Shown: positions 40,422 to 48,596 of the stretch, in pieces | Layout of the letters: each line of letters opens with the position of its first letter | Numbering within the stretch: the stretch's first letter is position 1 | Position numbers and translations under genes: made by a program | NCBI GenBank assembly: GCA_017993715.1 | Contig: JAGOME010000025.1 | Location: 1 to 52,507 of the forward strand | Reading direction: 5' to 3' | DNA length: 52,507 nt | Source: Phycicoccus sp. | GTDB lineage: Bacteria; Actinomycetota; Actinomycetes; Actinomycetales; Dermatophilaceae | Notes under the pieces: model-generated | Told to the model about the DNA's origin: nothing | Database searches by the model: none | What the model saw: the letters and a program-made list of their open reading frames with translations, nothing else

Positions 40422-40982
40422 TCAGGCCTGGACGACTGCGAGGGCAGCGCGTGCTGCCGTCACGAGCATGGCCACCTCCCCGGTCGGCCCCTCGGGGAGG
40501 GCGTCAACGGGCCACCAGCGGACATCGAGGGACTCCGCGCTGACCGCCGGCGCAGCGCCGGCCGGGACAACCGCGGCATACCGCACGTCGAGGTGCTCCT
40601 GGCAGGGCCCGAAGTCCCCGAGCAGGCGATGTCGGTTGAGCTCGACGATGCCCGCTCGCACGACGAGGTCGGGCAGGCCCGACTCTTCGCGGGCCTCGCG
40701 GCTGGCAGCCGCGTGCAACCCGGCGTCGCCTGGCTCCAGGTGGCCGCCGAACTGGAACCAGCGTCGGGCCCGGCGGTGATGCGTGAGGAGCACGCGTTCG
40801 CCGGATTCGTCCAGGACCAGGCATGACGCGGTCAGGTGCGCCGGTGGCCCGGCCTTGAGCATGCCGTCAGGGTGGCAATCCAGATGGTCGAGGTAGTCCC
40901 GACGCAAGCGTTCCTGGTCGGCATTCGGGGCGGTGAATGCCGTGAGCGCCGCGATCGCGTCCGCGCGCAACGCGTCGGTCAT
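40422..40982 (-). CDS. NUDIX hydrolase
   Basis: This 186-residue protein has a Nudix box at about residues 79-101: GHLEPGDAGLHAA then SREAREESGL. It fits G-x5-E-x7-REUxEExGU except for Asp in place of the first Glu. ASCLVLDESGERVLLTHH precedes it and supplies the first strand. Substrate is likely a nucleoside diphosphate derivative. The ATG at 40982 overlaps the stop of the upstream DUF2342 gene (ATGA). Its first 25 codons contain an inverted pair of the window-wide octamer. Confidence 0.88.
   Translation of the reverse strand: MTDALRADAIAALTAFTAPNADQERLRRDYLDHLDCHPDGMLKAGPPAHLTASCLVLDESGERVLLTHHRRARRWFQFGGHLEPGDAGLHAAASREAREESGLPDLVVRAGIVELNRHRLLGDFGPCQEHLDVRYAAVVPAGAAPAVSAESLDVRWWPVDALPEGPTGEVAMLVTAARAALAVVQA
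40919..40942. repeat. Inverted octamer pair inside the NUDIX gene
   Basis: CGGCATTC (40919-40926) and GAATGCCG (40935-40942) flank 8 nt. In the minus-strand gene they encode Asn-Ala and Ala-Phe using the rare codons AAT and GCA. Confidence 0.85.
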
Positions 40983-42406
40983 GACGGGGCGTCGCCGCGC
41001 GCGTCCCCGGGGGACTCACCGCGCAGCAAGTCCTCCAGGGCAGCATCCATGTCATCGGGCACCTGGGTGCGACTGCGCTCGACGTAGCCCAACGGGTCGT
41101 CGAGGTCATCGGCTCCGGGAGCGATGTCAGGGTGGCGCCATGCGGCGTCGCGAGCCTCGGCGCCCCCGTAAGCCTCGAGCGCGGCGAACAGGTTCGCGGC
41201 GTCGCGCAGCCGGCGCGGGCGCAGCTCGAGTCCGACCAGCGCGCTGAAGGTCTTCTCGGCGGGACCTCCGGTCGCTCGGCGCCGACGGACTGCCTCGGCA
41301 AGGGCATCGACCTGGGGCAGGTGGGGGCGCGCCGCTGCGGTGGCCACGACGTCGACCCAGCCTTCGACGAGCGCGAGCGATGCCTCCAGGCGTCGCAAGG
41401 CGGCCGCCTGGGCGGGGGAGTTGCTCGGTGGGGCGAATGCCGTGCCGGACAGCGCCTCCTGGAGCGCCGCCGGATCGCTGAGGTCTGTCGAGCCCAGACT
41501 GTGCTCGATCGCGTCGGTGTCGATCGTGATGTCCCCGGCGTAGTCGCGGACGGCGGCGAGCAACTGGGCTGCCAGCCACGGGACGTCAGCAAAGAGGCGC
41601 ACCCTGGCGAGTTCGCGGACAGCCAGGAACAGCCGCACCTGAGGCTCGTCGAGATCGAGCTCTTGGGCGAACTCGCGCACGGCCTCGGGTAGCAGGACGA
41701 CATCTCCGGCGGGCGTGAGCGGGAGCCCGACCTCGTTGCCGCTGAGCAGATCGCTGGCCAGCGTGCCGACGCCCTGGCCGGCCTGCATCGAGAACATCGA
41801 GCTCTGAATGCGCCGCATGACGCCGGACATCTGCGACATGGCCGCTGCGGGGTTGGTGCCGGGAGGGAAGATCCCCTCGGGGAGGTCTCCCGGGGACAGC
41901 CGACCTAGCTGGGCGCCCAGCGCGGTCTCCGCGGCGTCCTCCACGCCGCGCGCGACGGGCTCGACGAGGTCGAGCCACCGCGGCATGGTGGCTTCGATCC
42001 ACTCACTCCGGCTCATCGCCAGTCCCCGAGCACCGGGGGCCGCGATCTCGGTCACGGTATTGAGCCACAGGTCGGCCACGCCAACGGCGTCGGCCACGGC
42101 CTGAGAATCGGCGACGCTCACCCGCGGGTCACCCTTGTCGAAAGCGGTGCGCCGGGCCACATCCCGCACCAGGTCCGCCGACAGGGGGCCGTCGCTGTCA
42201 CTGGCCGCAAAGAGCTGCTGGACCTGGGCGATCATGCCTTGCAGCATCGCCGGATCGGCCTGGTCCAGGCCGGCGCCCTTGAGCATCTCGACGAGCTGCG
42301 GCGGCACGTCAGCGCCGCCGGTGAGGCCGCGCAGGAGGTCGCGCAGACCCTCGGGAATGCCGTCGTCGTCAGGACGGTCAGCGCCAGGCGGAAGGTCGGA
42401 TGCCAT
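40979..42406 (-). CDS. DUF2342 (zincin-2) family protein lacking HExxH
   Basis: This 475-residue protein belongs to the actinobacterial DUF2342/putative zinc-dependent metalloprotease family by its layout. Signs are the N-terminal LRDLLRGLTGG, IQSSMFSMQAGQGVGTLASDLLSG, LLPEAVREFA and VRLFLAVRELARVRLFADVPWL. In relatives that last segment carries His in a REAAH-type motif. Here it reads R-E-L-A-R-V (264-269), and no HE pair exists anywhere in the protein. It may therefore be inactive as a peptidase. The start is supported by AAGGAG 7 nt before ATG 42406. From memory it is Rv3195-like. It is coupled to the NUDIX gene and divergent from moaE. Confidence 0.85.
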   Translation of the reverse strand: MASDLPPGADRPDDDGIPEGLRDLLRGLTGGADVPPQLVEMLKGAGLDQADPAMLQGMIAQVQQLFAASDSDGPLSADLVRDVARRTAFDKGDPRVSVADSQAVADAVGVADLWLNTVTEIAAPGARGLAMSRSEWIEATMPRWLDLVEPVARGVEDAAETALGAQLGRLSPGDLPEGIFPPGTNPAAAMSQMSGVMRRIQSSMFSMQAGQGVGTLASDLLSGNEVGLPLTPAGDVVLLPEAVREFAQELDLDEPQVRLFLAVRELARVRLFADVPWLAAQLLAAVRDYAGDITIDTDAIEHSLGSTDLSDPAALQEALSGTAFAPPSNSPAQAAALRRLEASLALVEGWVDVVATAAARPHLPQVDALAEAVRRRRATGGPAEKTFSALVGLELRPRRLRDAANLFAALEAYGGAEARDAAWRHPDIAPGADDLDDPLGYVERSRTQVPDDMDAALEDLLRGESPGDARGDAPS

Positions 42407-42520
42407 AGGGGTGCTCCTTGGGCTGGTCTAATGGCTCTCACCTACCCAACCACGTGGGCGGTCCGCGCGTTCCCATCGCAAGCACGCTGGACCCTCAGCG
42501 CGGCATCTCAGGAGCGCATC

Positions 42521-42958
42521 ATGGATCCCGACGTCACCCCGGCTGCCGTGCTGACGGCCCTGCGTGAGCGCCCGTTGTCGGTGGACGAGGTCATCAATGC
42601 CGTGCGCGACGACGCCTGCGGAGCGGTCTGCGTGTTCATCGGTCTGGTCCGAGACCACGACCGCGGCCAGGGCGTGACGGGCCTGGACTACTCGGCACAT
42701 CCCAGCGCTGCCGAGCGTCTGGCGGCCGTTGCCGACGACGTCTCCGGTCGCTCTCCGGGGGTCCGTCTGGCGGCCGTGCACCGCATCGGCGCCCTGTCGA
42801 TCGGGGACGTGGCCGTTGTCGTCGGGGCGGCCTCGGCGCACCGCGATGACGCGTTCCGGGCAGCCAAGGATCTGATCGACACCCTCAAGAGCGAGGTGCC
42901 GATCTGGAAGCACCAGGCCTTCTCGGACGGCGGTACGGAGTGGGTCGGCTTGCCATGA
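42521..42958 (+). CDS. moaE: Molybdopterin synthase catalytic subunit MoaE
   Basis: About 145 residues from ATG 42521, preceded by AGGAG with 6-nt spacing. MoaE landmarks are GAVCVFIGLVRDHDRG, LDYSAHP, VHRIGALSIGDVAVVVG, SAHRDDAFRAAKDLID and the C-terminal lysine segment KSEVPIWKHQ. MoaE joins two MoaD subunits and inserts sulfur into precursor Z. No moaD is adjacent; MoeZ, which would charge MoaD with sulfur, is encoded at 22 kb. It overlaps the downstream protease gene by 4 bp (ATGA). Confidence 0.92.
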   Translation: MDPDVTPAAVLTALRERPLSVDEVINAVRDDACGAVCVFIGLVRDHDRGQGVTGLDYSAHPSAAERLAAVADDVSGRSPGVRLAAVHRIGALSIGDVAVVVGAASAHRDDAFRAAKDLIDTLKSEVPIWKHQAFSDGGTEWVGLP

Positions 42959-44064
42959 TCGAGCAGGATTGGACCCTCGTGGGTGACGACGGGCCACCGG
43001 GCCGGATGGGACGGCACGCGGTGCGGCGCCGGGGCGCCTGGGGCCTGGCTGTGGGGACGTTCTTTGGGCTCGTGGTCGCAGCTGGCCTCGTCCTGGTCCC
43101 CCTGCCCTACGCGATTATGTCGCCCGGGCCGATCACCGACACTCTCGGCGACATCGACGGCCAGAAGATCATCGACGTCCCCTCTGCCGAGAGCTATCCG
43201 ACGAGCGGCAGCCTGTTCTTCACGACGGTTTCGTTGCGTGGCGGGCCGGGCTCGCCCGTCAACATTTATGACCTCATCGGCGCCCGACTCTCAGGAGAAT
43301 CCGAAATCCTCGACGAGGCCTCGGTGTTCCCGGAGGGGGTCACGCAGCAGCAGGTCGAGGACGACAATGCCGCCGAGATGGCTGATTCGCAGAGCGTGGC
43401 CACGGCCGTGGCGCTGCGCGCCCTGGGTCAGGAGGTGGCACCCGAGATCTATCTCAGTAGCGTCCTTGATGACGGGGCGTCCGCGGGTCTCCTCGCTCCC
43501 GGCGACGTCCTGGTCAAGGTCAACGATGTGCCGGCCACCGATGCCGATGCCGTGCGAGCCGCGGTCGTCGCAGAGCCTCCGGGAACCGCCCTGCCCATCG
43601 TGATCCAACGCGAGGGAACGGAGCAGACGGTCAGTGTCACCAGCCGCGACGTCGAAGGCCGGGCGGTCATTGGCGTCATCATGGGCACGCGCTATGACTT
43701 GCCCGTGGACGTCAGCATCCACGCCGGAGCCGTCGGTGGGCCCTCAGCGGGCACGATGTTCGCCCTCGGGATCTATGACGTCCTTACCCCAGGTGAACTG
43801 ACCGGGGGGGAGAGCATCGCCGGGACGGGCACGATCTCGGACTCGGGAGCGGTGGGGGCAATCGGCGGCATTCGGGAAAAGCTCGTGGGTGCCCGCAACG
43901 GGGGAGCGCGCTGGTTCCTCGCGCCGGCTGACAACTGCAATGAGGTCGTGGACCACGTCCCTGACGGTCTCCAGGTGATCCGGGTTGCGACCTTCGACGA
44001 CGCGTTGGCCGCGGTTGAGGCGATCGGCGAGCACGACACCGCTGCCCTCCCGAGCTGCGGCTAA
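42955..44064 (+). CDS. PDZ-domain Lon-type (S16) membrane protease, YlbL-like
   Basis: About 369 residues. One membrane anchor (29-52) leads to an extracytoplasmic region, a PDZ-like domain (about 160-232, with AGLLAPGDVLVKVND) and a Lon proteolytic domain. The catalytic dyad is S264 in GGPSAGT and K309 in GIREKL. Members of this family (YlbL, Rv3194c-like) cleave substrates outside the membrane without ATP. The start overlaps the moaE stop. The protein ends 30 bp before the convergent PPA1309-family gene. From memory, its position beside UPF0182 is conserved in actinobacteria. Confidence 0.92.
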   Translation: MIEQDWTLVGDDGPPGRMGRHAVRRRGAWGLAVGTFFGLVVAAGLVLVPLPYAIMSPGPITDTLGDIDGQKIIDVPSAESYPTSGSLFFTTVSLRGGPGSPVNIYDLIGARLSGESEILDEASVFPEGVTQQQVEDDNAAEMADSQSVATAVALRALGQEVAPEIYLSSVLDDGASAGLLAPGDVLVKVNDVPATDADAVRAAVVAEPPGTALPIVIQREGTEQTVSVTSRDVEGRAVIGVIMGTRYDLPVDVSIHAGAVGGPSAGTMFALGIYDVLTPGELTGGESIAGTGTISDSGAVGAIGGIREKLVGARNGGARWFLAPADNCNEVVDHVPDGLQVIRVATFDDALAAVEAIGEHDTAALPSCG

Positions 44065-44093
44065 GCCTCGGGTCGCCAGCGGCGGTCGGTTCG

Positions 44094-44639
44094 TCAGCCC
44101 GCGAACGTGGCGCGCAGCGCGGCGACCAGGCCCGGTGCAATGTCCGAACCTCGCGCGACCTGATCGTCCCGATCGTGCGCGCGCTGACGCAGCAGACACG
44201 TCTGCGCCCCGTCACGGGTGGCTGCGACAAGCAACCGCACGTCACGGCGCTCCGGATGCGCCGCCAGTGCGGCCAGCGCCTCGGCGGGCTCCTGCGGGAG
44301 GTCGCGCTCGGCCTCGGGGGGCACGACGAGTCGCTCGATGGCCAGGGCGCAGCCGGTCACGGCGTCCGGCCAGGCAATCTGATGCAGCAGACCCTCGATG
44401 CCCTCATGCTCGGGCAGGTCCTCCTGCTCCACGGCGGCGAGCGCCCCCGGTGCCAGGTCCGCAGCCGTGAACCCCGCCACGAGTTCAGGCTGGGCCTTGA
44501 GGAGCTCGGCGGTCGGCACCAGGGCGAACAGGCGCGGCGCCTGGTCCCAGCCGGACCCGGCGACGAACCGCTCGGTGTCCAGCGCGACGAGATCCAGGGG
44601 GTCGGTGACGGGAATGGCAGGTCCAGGCATGGCCCCCAT
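44094..44639 (-). CDS. PPA1309 family protein
   Basis: About 181 residues from ATG 44639 (ATG 44630 is three codons later). It is a cytosolic, acidic protein with PRLFALVPTAELL near the N terminus, GIEGLLHQIAWPDAVTGCALAIERLVVPP in the middle and ERRDVRLLVAATRDGAQTCLLRQRAHD toward the end. This matches the actinobacterial PPA1309 family, of unknown function, which is regularly found divergent from the UPF0182 gene as here. A much longer open frame to 45350 is a shadow of the UPF0182 gene. No enzyme motif is visible. Confidence 0.78.
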   Translation of the reverse strand: MGAMPGPAIPVTDPLDLVALDTERFVAGSGWDQAPRLFALVPTAELLKAQPELVAGFTAADLAPGALAAVEQEDLPEHEGIEGLLHQIAWPDAVTGCALAIERLVVPPEAERDLPQEPAEALAALAAHPERRDVRLLVAATRDGAQTCLLRQRAHDRDDQVARGSDIAPGLVAALRATFAG

Positions 44640-44741
44640 GCTGCCGTACGGACGCCAGCCTCGTCCCCGCCCGCACAATTGTCGGGTTAGGTTGGAGCCC
44701 CCACAGGATCGGCCGTGGGTGTGATGTAGGGAAATGATGCT

Positions 44742-47700
44742 GTGAGTGACCCCGACTGGTTCGATGAGGAGCCCAGCGAGGAGCGCGGCGCGCGTCCGCG
44801 CGAAGCGACCCGCCCTGCGCGTAGCCGCAGCGTGTTCGGGCCCACCATCATCATCATCGCCCTGCTCTTTGTGGTGGGGTCGGCCGGGGCCGGCTGGGTC
44901 ACCGACCTCTGGTGGTACGAGTCGGTCGGCTTCGAGGATGTGTTTCTCAGGGAGTGGGGCACCAAGGCGTTGTTGTTCATCGGCGGGTTCGTCCTCGTCG
45001 CCGGCACCTTGGCCGCCAACCTGTATCTGGCCTACCGCAGTCGTCCGTTTGTCGTGCCGACGACGCCGGGACAGCAGACTCTCGAGCAGTACCGCCAGGT
45101 CCTGCACCCTGTGCGTCGGCTCGCCCTCATCGCGATCCCCAGCGTGCTCGGCCTCCTCGCCGGCATGGGCGCCGCCGGCACGTGGCAGACATTCCTGTTG
45201 TGGCGCAACGCTGTTCCCTTCGGCAAGACCGATGCTCAGTTCGGCATCGACATCGGCTTCTTCGTCTTCACCCTGCCCTGGATCCGGTTTCTGGTCAGCC
45301 TGGTCACGCTCGTCCTCGTCCTGGCCCTGGCCGCGTCGCTGTTCACCCACTACCTGTATGGCGGGTTCCAGCTACCCGGTCGGGGTGAGACCACGCGGGC
45401 GGCATTCATCCAGGTCGGTGTGCTGGCCGCCTTGCTGGCGATCGTCCGTGGGGCCGCGTACTGGCTGGATCGCTACTCCCTGACGACCAATGACGGCACC
45501 TTGATGACCGGCGTGACCTACACCGGGGCGAATGCCGTGCTGCCGACGCGCGCGATCCTCGCCGTCGCGTCGGTCATGATTGCTGGGTTCTTCCTGGCAT
45601 CGATCTGGACGCGCAGTTGGCGATTGCCGATCATCGGTGCGGTGCTGCTGCTCGTCACGGCCGTGCTTATGGGCGGCATCTATCCCGCCCTGGTCCAGGC
45701 CATCAAGGTCCAGCCTTCGCAGAAGTCGCTGGAATCGCAGTATCTCGGCCGCAACATTGCCGCGACGCGCGATGCCTACGGCCTCTCCGACATCGACACG
45801 GCCACGTATTCGGCGGTGACGGATGCCGAGGCGGGTCAGCTGCGCCAGGACGCCGACACCATTCCCGGCATTCGGCTCATCGACCCCAACGTCGTCAAGA
45901 ACTCGTTCCGGCAGTTCGAAGGGCTGCGGGAGTATTACGCGTTCCCGGACACCCTCGACGTGGATCGGTACGACGTCGACGGCGTCAGCAGCGACGCCGT
46001 GGTCGCCGTCCGCGAGCTGAACCTCGACGGTGTCCCGGCGGCCCAGCGGGGGTGGGTCAACGACCACACGGTCTACACGCACGGCTACGGGTTCGTCGGT
46101 GCCTACGGCAACCAGCGCACGGCCGAGGGGGACCCCGTGTTCTTCTCCGGTGGGTTCACCGACTCCGGTGCGTTGCCTGAGTACGAGCCGCGCGTGTACT
46201 TCGGGGAGTTCTCGCCCCAGTACTCCATCGTTGGCGCCGAGGAGGGTGCCGAGCCGCGCGAGTTCGACTACCCCGCCGATGAGGGCACCGGCGGACAGGT
46301 CAACAACACGTACGCGGGCGGCGGCGGAGTGGACATCTCGTCGTGGTGGCGCAAGACCGCGTATGCCGTGAGCTACCGGGAGCCGAAGTTCCTGCTCTCC
46401 GACCAGGTCAACTCGCAGTCCCGCATCCTGGATCACCGCACGCCGCGCGAGCGGGTCGAGCGGGTGGCTCCGTGGCTGAGCCTGGACGGCAACGCCTATC
46501 CGGCAGTCGTCGACGGCCGGATCCAGTGGATCCTCGACGGCTACACGATGTCGGCCCGATACCCCAACTCTCAGTTGACCGATCTGGCCAACGCGACGTC
46601 CGACTCGGTCAGCGAGTCCTCCCGCGTCGTCACGATCGGCGCCGGTCAGGTCAACTACGTGCGCAACGCCGTCAAGGCCACTGTCGACGCCTTTGACGGC
46701 TCGGTGAAGGTGTATGGCTGGGATACCGAGGACCCCCTGCTCAAGGCCTGGTCCGGGGCTTTCCCGGGCGCGGTCCGGCCGATCTCTGAGATCTCCTCGC
46801 AGTTGATGTCGCACCTGCGTTACCCGCAGGACCTGCTCAAAGTGCAGCGACAGCTGCTCGCGAAGTACCACGTGACGGACCCGGGCTCGTTCTACGGCGG
46901 TCAGGACTTCTGGCGGGTGCCCAAGGACCCGACGCATGCGACGCAGGACCAGCCGACCTACTACCAGTCGCTGGCCATGCCGGACCAGGATGCGCCGGCG
47001 TTCTCTTTGACGACGACGTTCATCCCCACAGGCTCTGGTCGTGAGATCTTGCGGGCCTTCCTCGCCGTGGATGCCGACGCCGGCGATCAGGCGGGTGCGC
47101 CCAGTGCCGAGTACGGCCGGATGCGACTCCTCGTCCTGCCCCAGACGGCAGCGGTCGACGGGCCAGGGCAGATCGAGAACCTCATCAAGATCTCCACGGA
47201 GCGGTCCCAGAGTCCAACCGAGCCGCTGAACCTGGCGCAATGGATCACCCAGAGCAGCCAGTCCGGCAAGGAGCTCACCTACGGCAACCTGCTCACGCTG
47301 CCGGTCGGCGGGGGACTCCTGTACGTGCAGCCGCTGTATGTGGCGGCGACCCGTGAGGGCGGCTCCTTCCCGCAGGTCAAGGTCGTGGTGGCGGTGTTCG
47401 GCAAGAAGGTCGCCTGGGGTGAAACCCTCGACCAGGCGCTCGATGGCCTGTTCGGCGGCAACTCGGGCGCCGTGCCCGGCGATGCGGAGTTCCCGGAGAC
47501 TCCGCAGTCTCCGGATGGTGATGGGACGGACGCGAACCAGACACCGTTGACGGCGCTTGGTCAGGCGATCGCGGACATTGAGAAGGCGAATGCCGATGGC
47601 CAGGCCGCTCTCAAGGCCGGCGACTTCGCCGCCTACGGCGAGGCGCAGCAGCGGCTCGATGAAGCCGTGGCACGTGCCGTGCGGCTCGGGGCGCAGGTCG

Positions 47701-47750
47701 CGCCACCGGCCGAACCTGACCCCAGCGCGAGCCCGTCGCCATCCCCGTAA
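44742..47750 (+). CDS. UPF0182 family large membrane protein
   Basis: This 1002-residue protein starts at GTG 44742. Seven membrane segments lie within residues 30-330, the first being PTIIIIALLFVVGSAGAGW. They are followed by a large extracytoplasmic domain (330-940) rich in Tyr/Trp-containing conserved blocks such as WGTEDP-like YGWDTEDPLLKAW and LRYPQDLLKVQR. The C terminus is a Pro/Ser tail after a short coiled coil. This is UPF0182 (Rv3193c-like, from memory), conserved across actinobacteria, with function unknown. Roles in envelope assembly have been suggested only from topology. A hairpin follows 33 bp downstream. Confidence 0.93.
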   Translation: MSDPDWFDEEPSEERGARPREATRPARSRSVFGPTIIIIALLFVVGSAGAGWVTDLWWYESVGFEDVFLREWGTKALLFIGGFVLVAGTLAANLYLAYRSRPFVVPTTPGQQTLEQYRQVLHPVRRLALIAIPSVLGLLAGMGAAGTWQTFLLWRNAVPFGKTDAQFGIDIGFFVFTLPWIRFLVSLVTLVLVLALAASLFTHYLYGGFQLPGRGETTRAAFIQVGVLAALLAIVRGAAYWLDRYSLTTNDGTLMTGVTYTGANAVLPTRAILAVASVMIAGFFLASIWTRSWRLPIIGAVLLLVTAVLMGGIYPALVQAIKVQPSQKSLESQYLGRNIAATRDAYGLSDIDTATYSAVTDAEAGQLRQDADTIPGIRLIDPNVVKNSFRQFEGLREYYAFPDTLDVDRYDVDGVSSDAVVAVRELNLDGVPAAQRGWVNDHTVYTHGYGFVGAYGNQRTAEGDPVFFSGGFTDSGALPEYEPRVYFGEFSPQYSIVGAEEGAEPREFDYPADEGTGGQVNNTYAGGGGVDISSWWRKTAYAVSYREPKFLLSDQVNSQSRILDHRTPRERVERVAPWLSLDGNAYPAVVDGRIQWILDGYTMSARYPNSQLTDLANATSDSVSESSRVVTIGAGQVNYVRNAVKATVDAFDGSVKVYGWDTEDPLLKAWSGAFPGAVRPISEISSQLMSHLRYPQDLLKVQRQLLAKYHVTDPGSFYGGQDFWRVPKDPTHATQDQPTYYQSLAMPDQDAPAFSLTTTFIPTGSGREILRAFLAVDADAGDQAGAPSAEYGRMRLLVLPQTAAVDGPGQIENLIKISTERSQSPTEPLNLAQWITQSSQSGKELTYGNLLTLPVGGGLLYVQPLYVAATREGGSFPQVKVVVAVFGKKVAWGETLDQALDGLFGGNSGAVPGDAEFPETPQSPDGDGTDANQTPLTALGQAIADIEKANADGQAALKAGDFAAYGEAQQRLDEAVARAVRLGAQVAPPAEPDPSASPSPSP

Positions 47751-47782
47751 GGGTGGGGCGGCGTGCGGCTCGCGCGGCCGGG

Positions 47783-47799
47783 GTTCGCTGTGCGCGAAC
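47783..47799 (+). terminator. Weak hairpin after the UPF0182 gene
   Basis: GTTCGC (47783-47788) and GCGAAC (47794-47799) pair with a 5-nt loop. No T-run. Confidence 0.4.
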
Positions 47800-47803
47800 G
47801 GAT

Positions 47804-47833
47804 TTGGTTCACTGGCGACCGGTGACGTAGGGT
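47804..47833 (+). promoter_or_regulatory. Promoter of the initiator tRNA
   Basis: The -35 TTGGTT (47804-47809) and the -10 TAGGGT (47828-47833) are separated by 18 bp, 36 nt before the tRNA. Confidence 0.6.
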
Positions 47834-47869
47834 CGTGTTCACCGAGCGGCCGTTCGCGGTCGCACCCGT

Positions 47870-47946
47870 CGCGGGGTGGAGCAGCTCGGTAGCTCGCCGG
47901 GCTCATAACCCGGAGGTCGCAGGTTCAAATCCTGCCCCCGCTACCA
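47870..47946 (+). tRNA. tRNA-fMet (initiator, anticodon CAT)
   Basis: This 77-nt cloverleaf has anticodon CAT in CTCATAA. The three consecutive G:C pairs at the base of the anticodon stem (GGG/CCC) and the unpaired first acceptor position (C1 opposite T72) identify the initiator rather than elongator tRNA-Met. D-loop AGCTCGGTAGCTC and T-arm GCAGGTTCAAATCCTGC are normal. CCA is encoded (47944-47946). Confidence 0.95.
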
Positions 47947-47949
47947 ATG

Positions 47950-47986
47950 AAATGATCCGGACCACGCTTTTCGGTCCGGATCATTT
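47950..47986 (+). terminator. Rho-independent terminator of the tRNA
   Basis: AAATGATCCGGACC (47950-47963) and GGTCCGGATCATTT (47973-47986) form a perfect 14-bp stem with a 9-nt loop, starting 4 nt after the CCA end. The stem is unusually AT-rich for this genome at its base. Confidence 0.88.
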
Positions 47987-47989
47987 TCA

Positions 47990-48596
47990 TGTGCTGGACT
48001 GGTGAGTCAGGATTTGGGAGGAGCGAGCGCAGCGAGCGACGGCTCCTGCCCCCGCGTGGGGGGTCCTGCCCCGGCGATAGCGGCTCCTGCCCCCGCGTGT
48101 GGGCTCCCGCCCTCGCTCGGGGAGAGTGGGCCAAGTGGCCGACTCTCCGGTCTGTGTCGGTCTTGGGCGCCGGAGAGTGGGCCAAGTGGCCGAATTTCCA
48201 CGCTGGCCCCGATTCCGTGAGGTGCCGACCCGACGATCGGGGCCACGAGTTGGGAGCATCGAGTCGGCTCTGGCCTCGTGGCCAGACTGGTCGTGGCAGG
48301 CGGCGGCGCATTGTCCGACAGGTGTCGTGATTCACGTTGTCGGGGCGCTCAGGGCGGCACGATTTTGCGACAGTCGTCGGGTTCTCGTGGCCAGGATCGA
48401 GCCCTGAGCTGAGCGTTTCTGGCAGTTTTGCCGACCCCCTGGCCTCATCTGGCAGCGGGTCCACGGGTTCACCGGTCCCTCTTGGCTGCGGCGATATCGC
48501 AAGGGACGTGTGGTCGGGGGTCTCGCTCTCGCGCCGTCCTGACCGCGCCAACTCGCTGCGCAACCCTGAGGTCGGCCGCTGCGGGCCAGGCTGCCG
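47990..48596. other. Gene-free repeat-rich island 3
   Basis: No convincing gene. It contains three runs of GGCTCCTGCCCC-like sequence at 48039-48105 and a diverged copy of the island 2 repeat (48121-48232). Loose CGACAG-GTGTCG and CGACAGTCGTCGG modules occur near 48318 and 48370. Confidence 0.7.
48121..48232 (+). repeat. Dispersed repeat, copy B (two 28-nt near-palindromes)
   Basis: Near-palindromes lie at 48121-48148 and 48172-48199: GGAGAGTGGGCCAAGTGGCC then GACTCTCC in the first, degenerating to GAATTTCC in the second. It is the counterpart of 36673-36785. Confidence 0.75.

Noticed and set aside
47990-48596. Open frames of 60-210 codons around 48 kb
   Set aside because: They run across the palindromic repeats in several frames at once, with low-complexity Arg/Ser/Pro composition and no ribosome sites.
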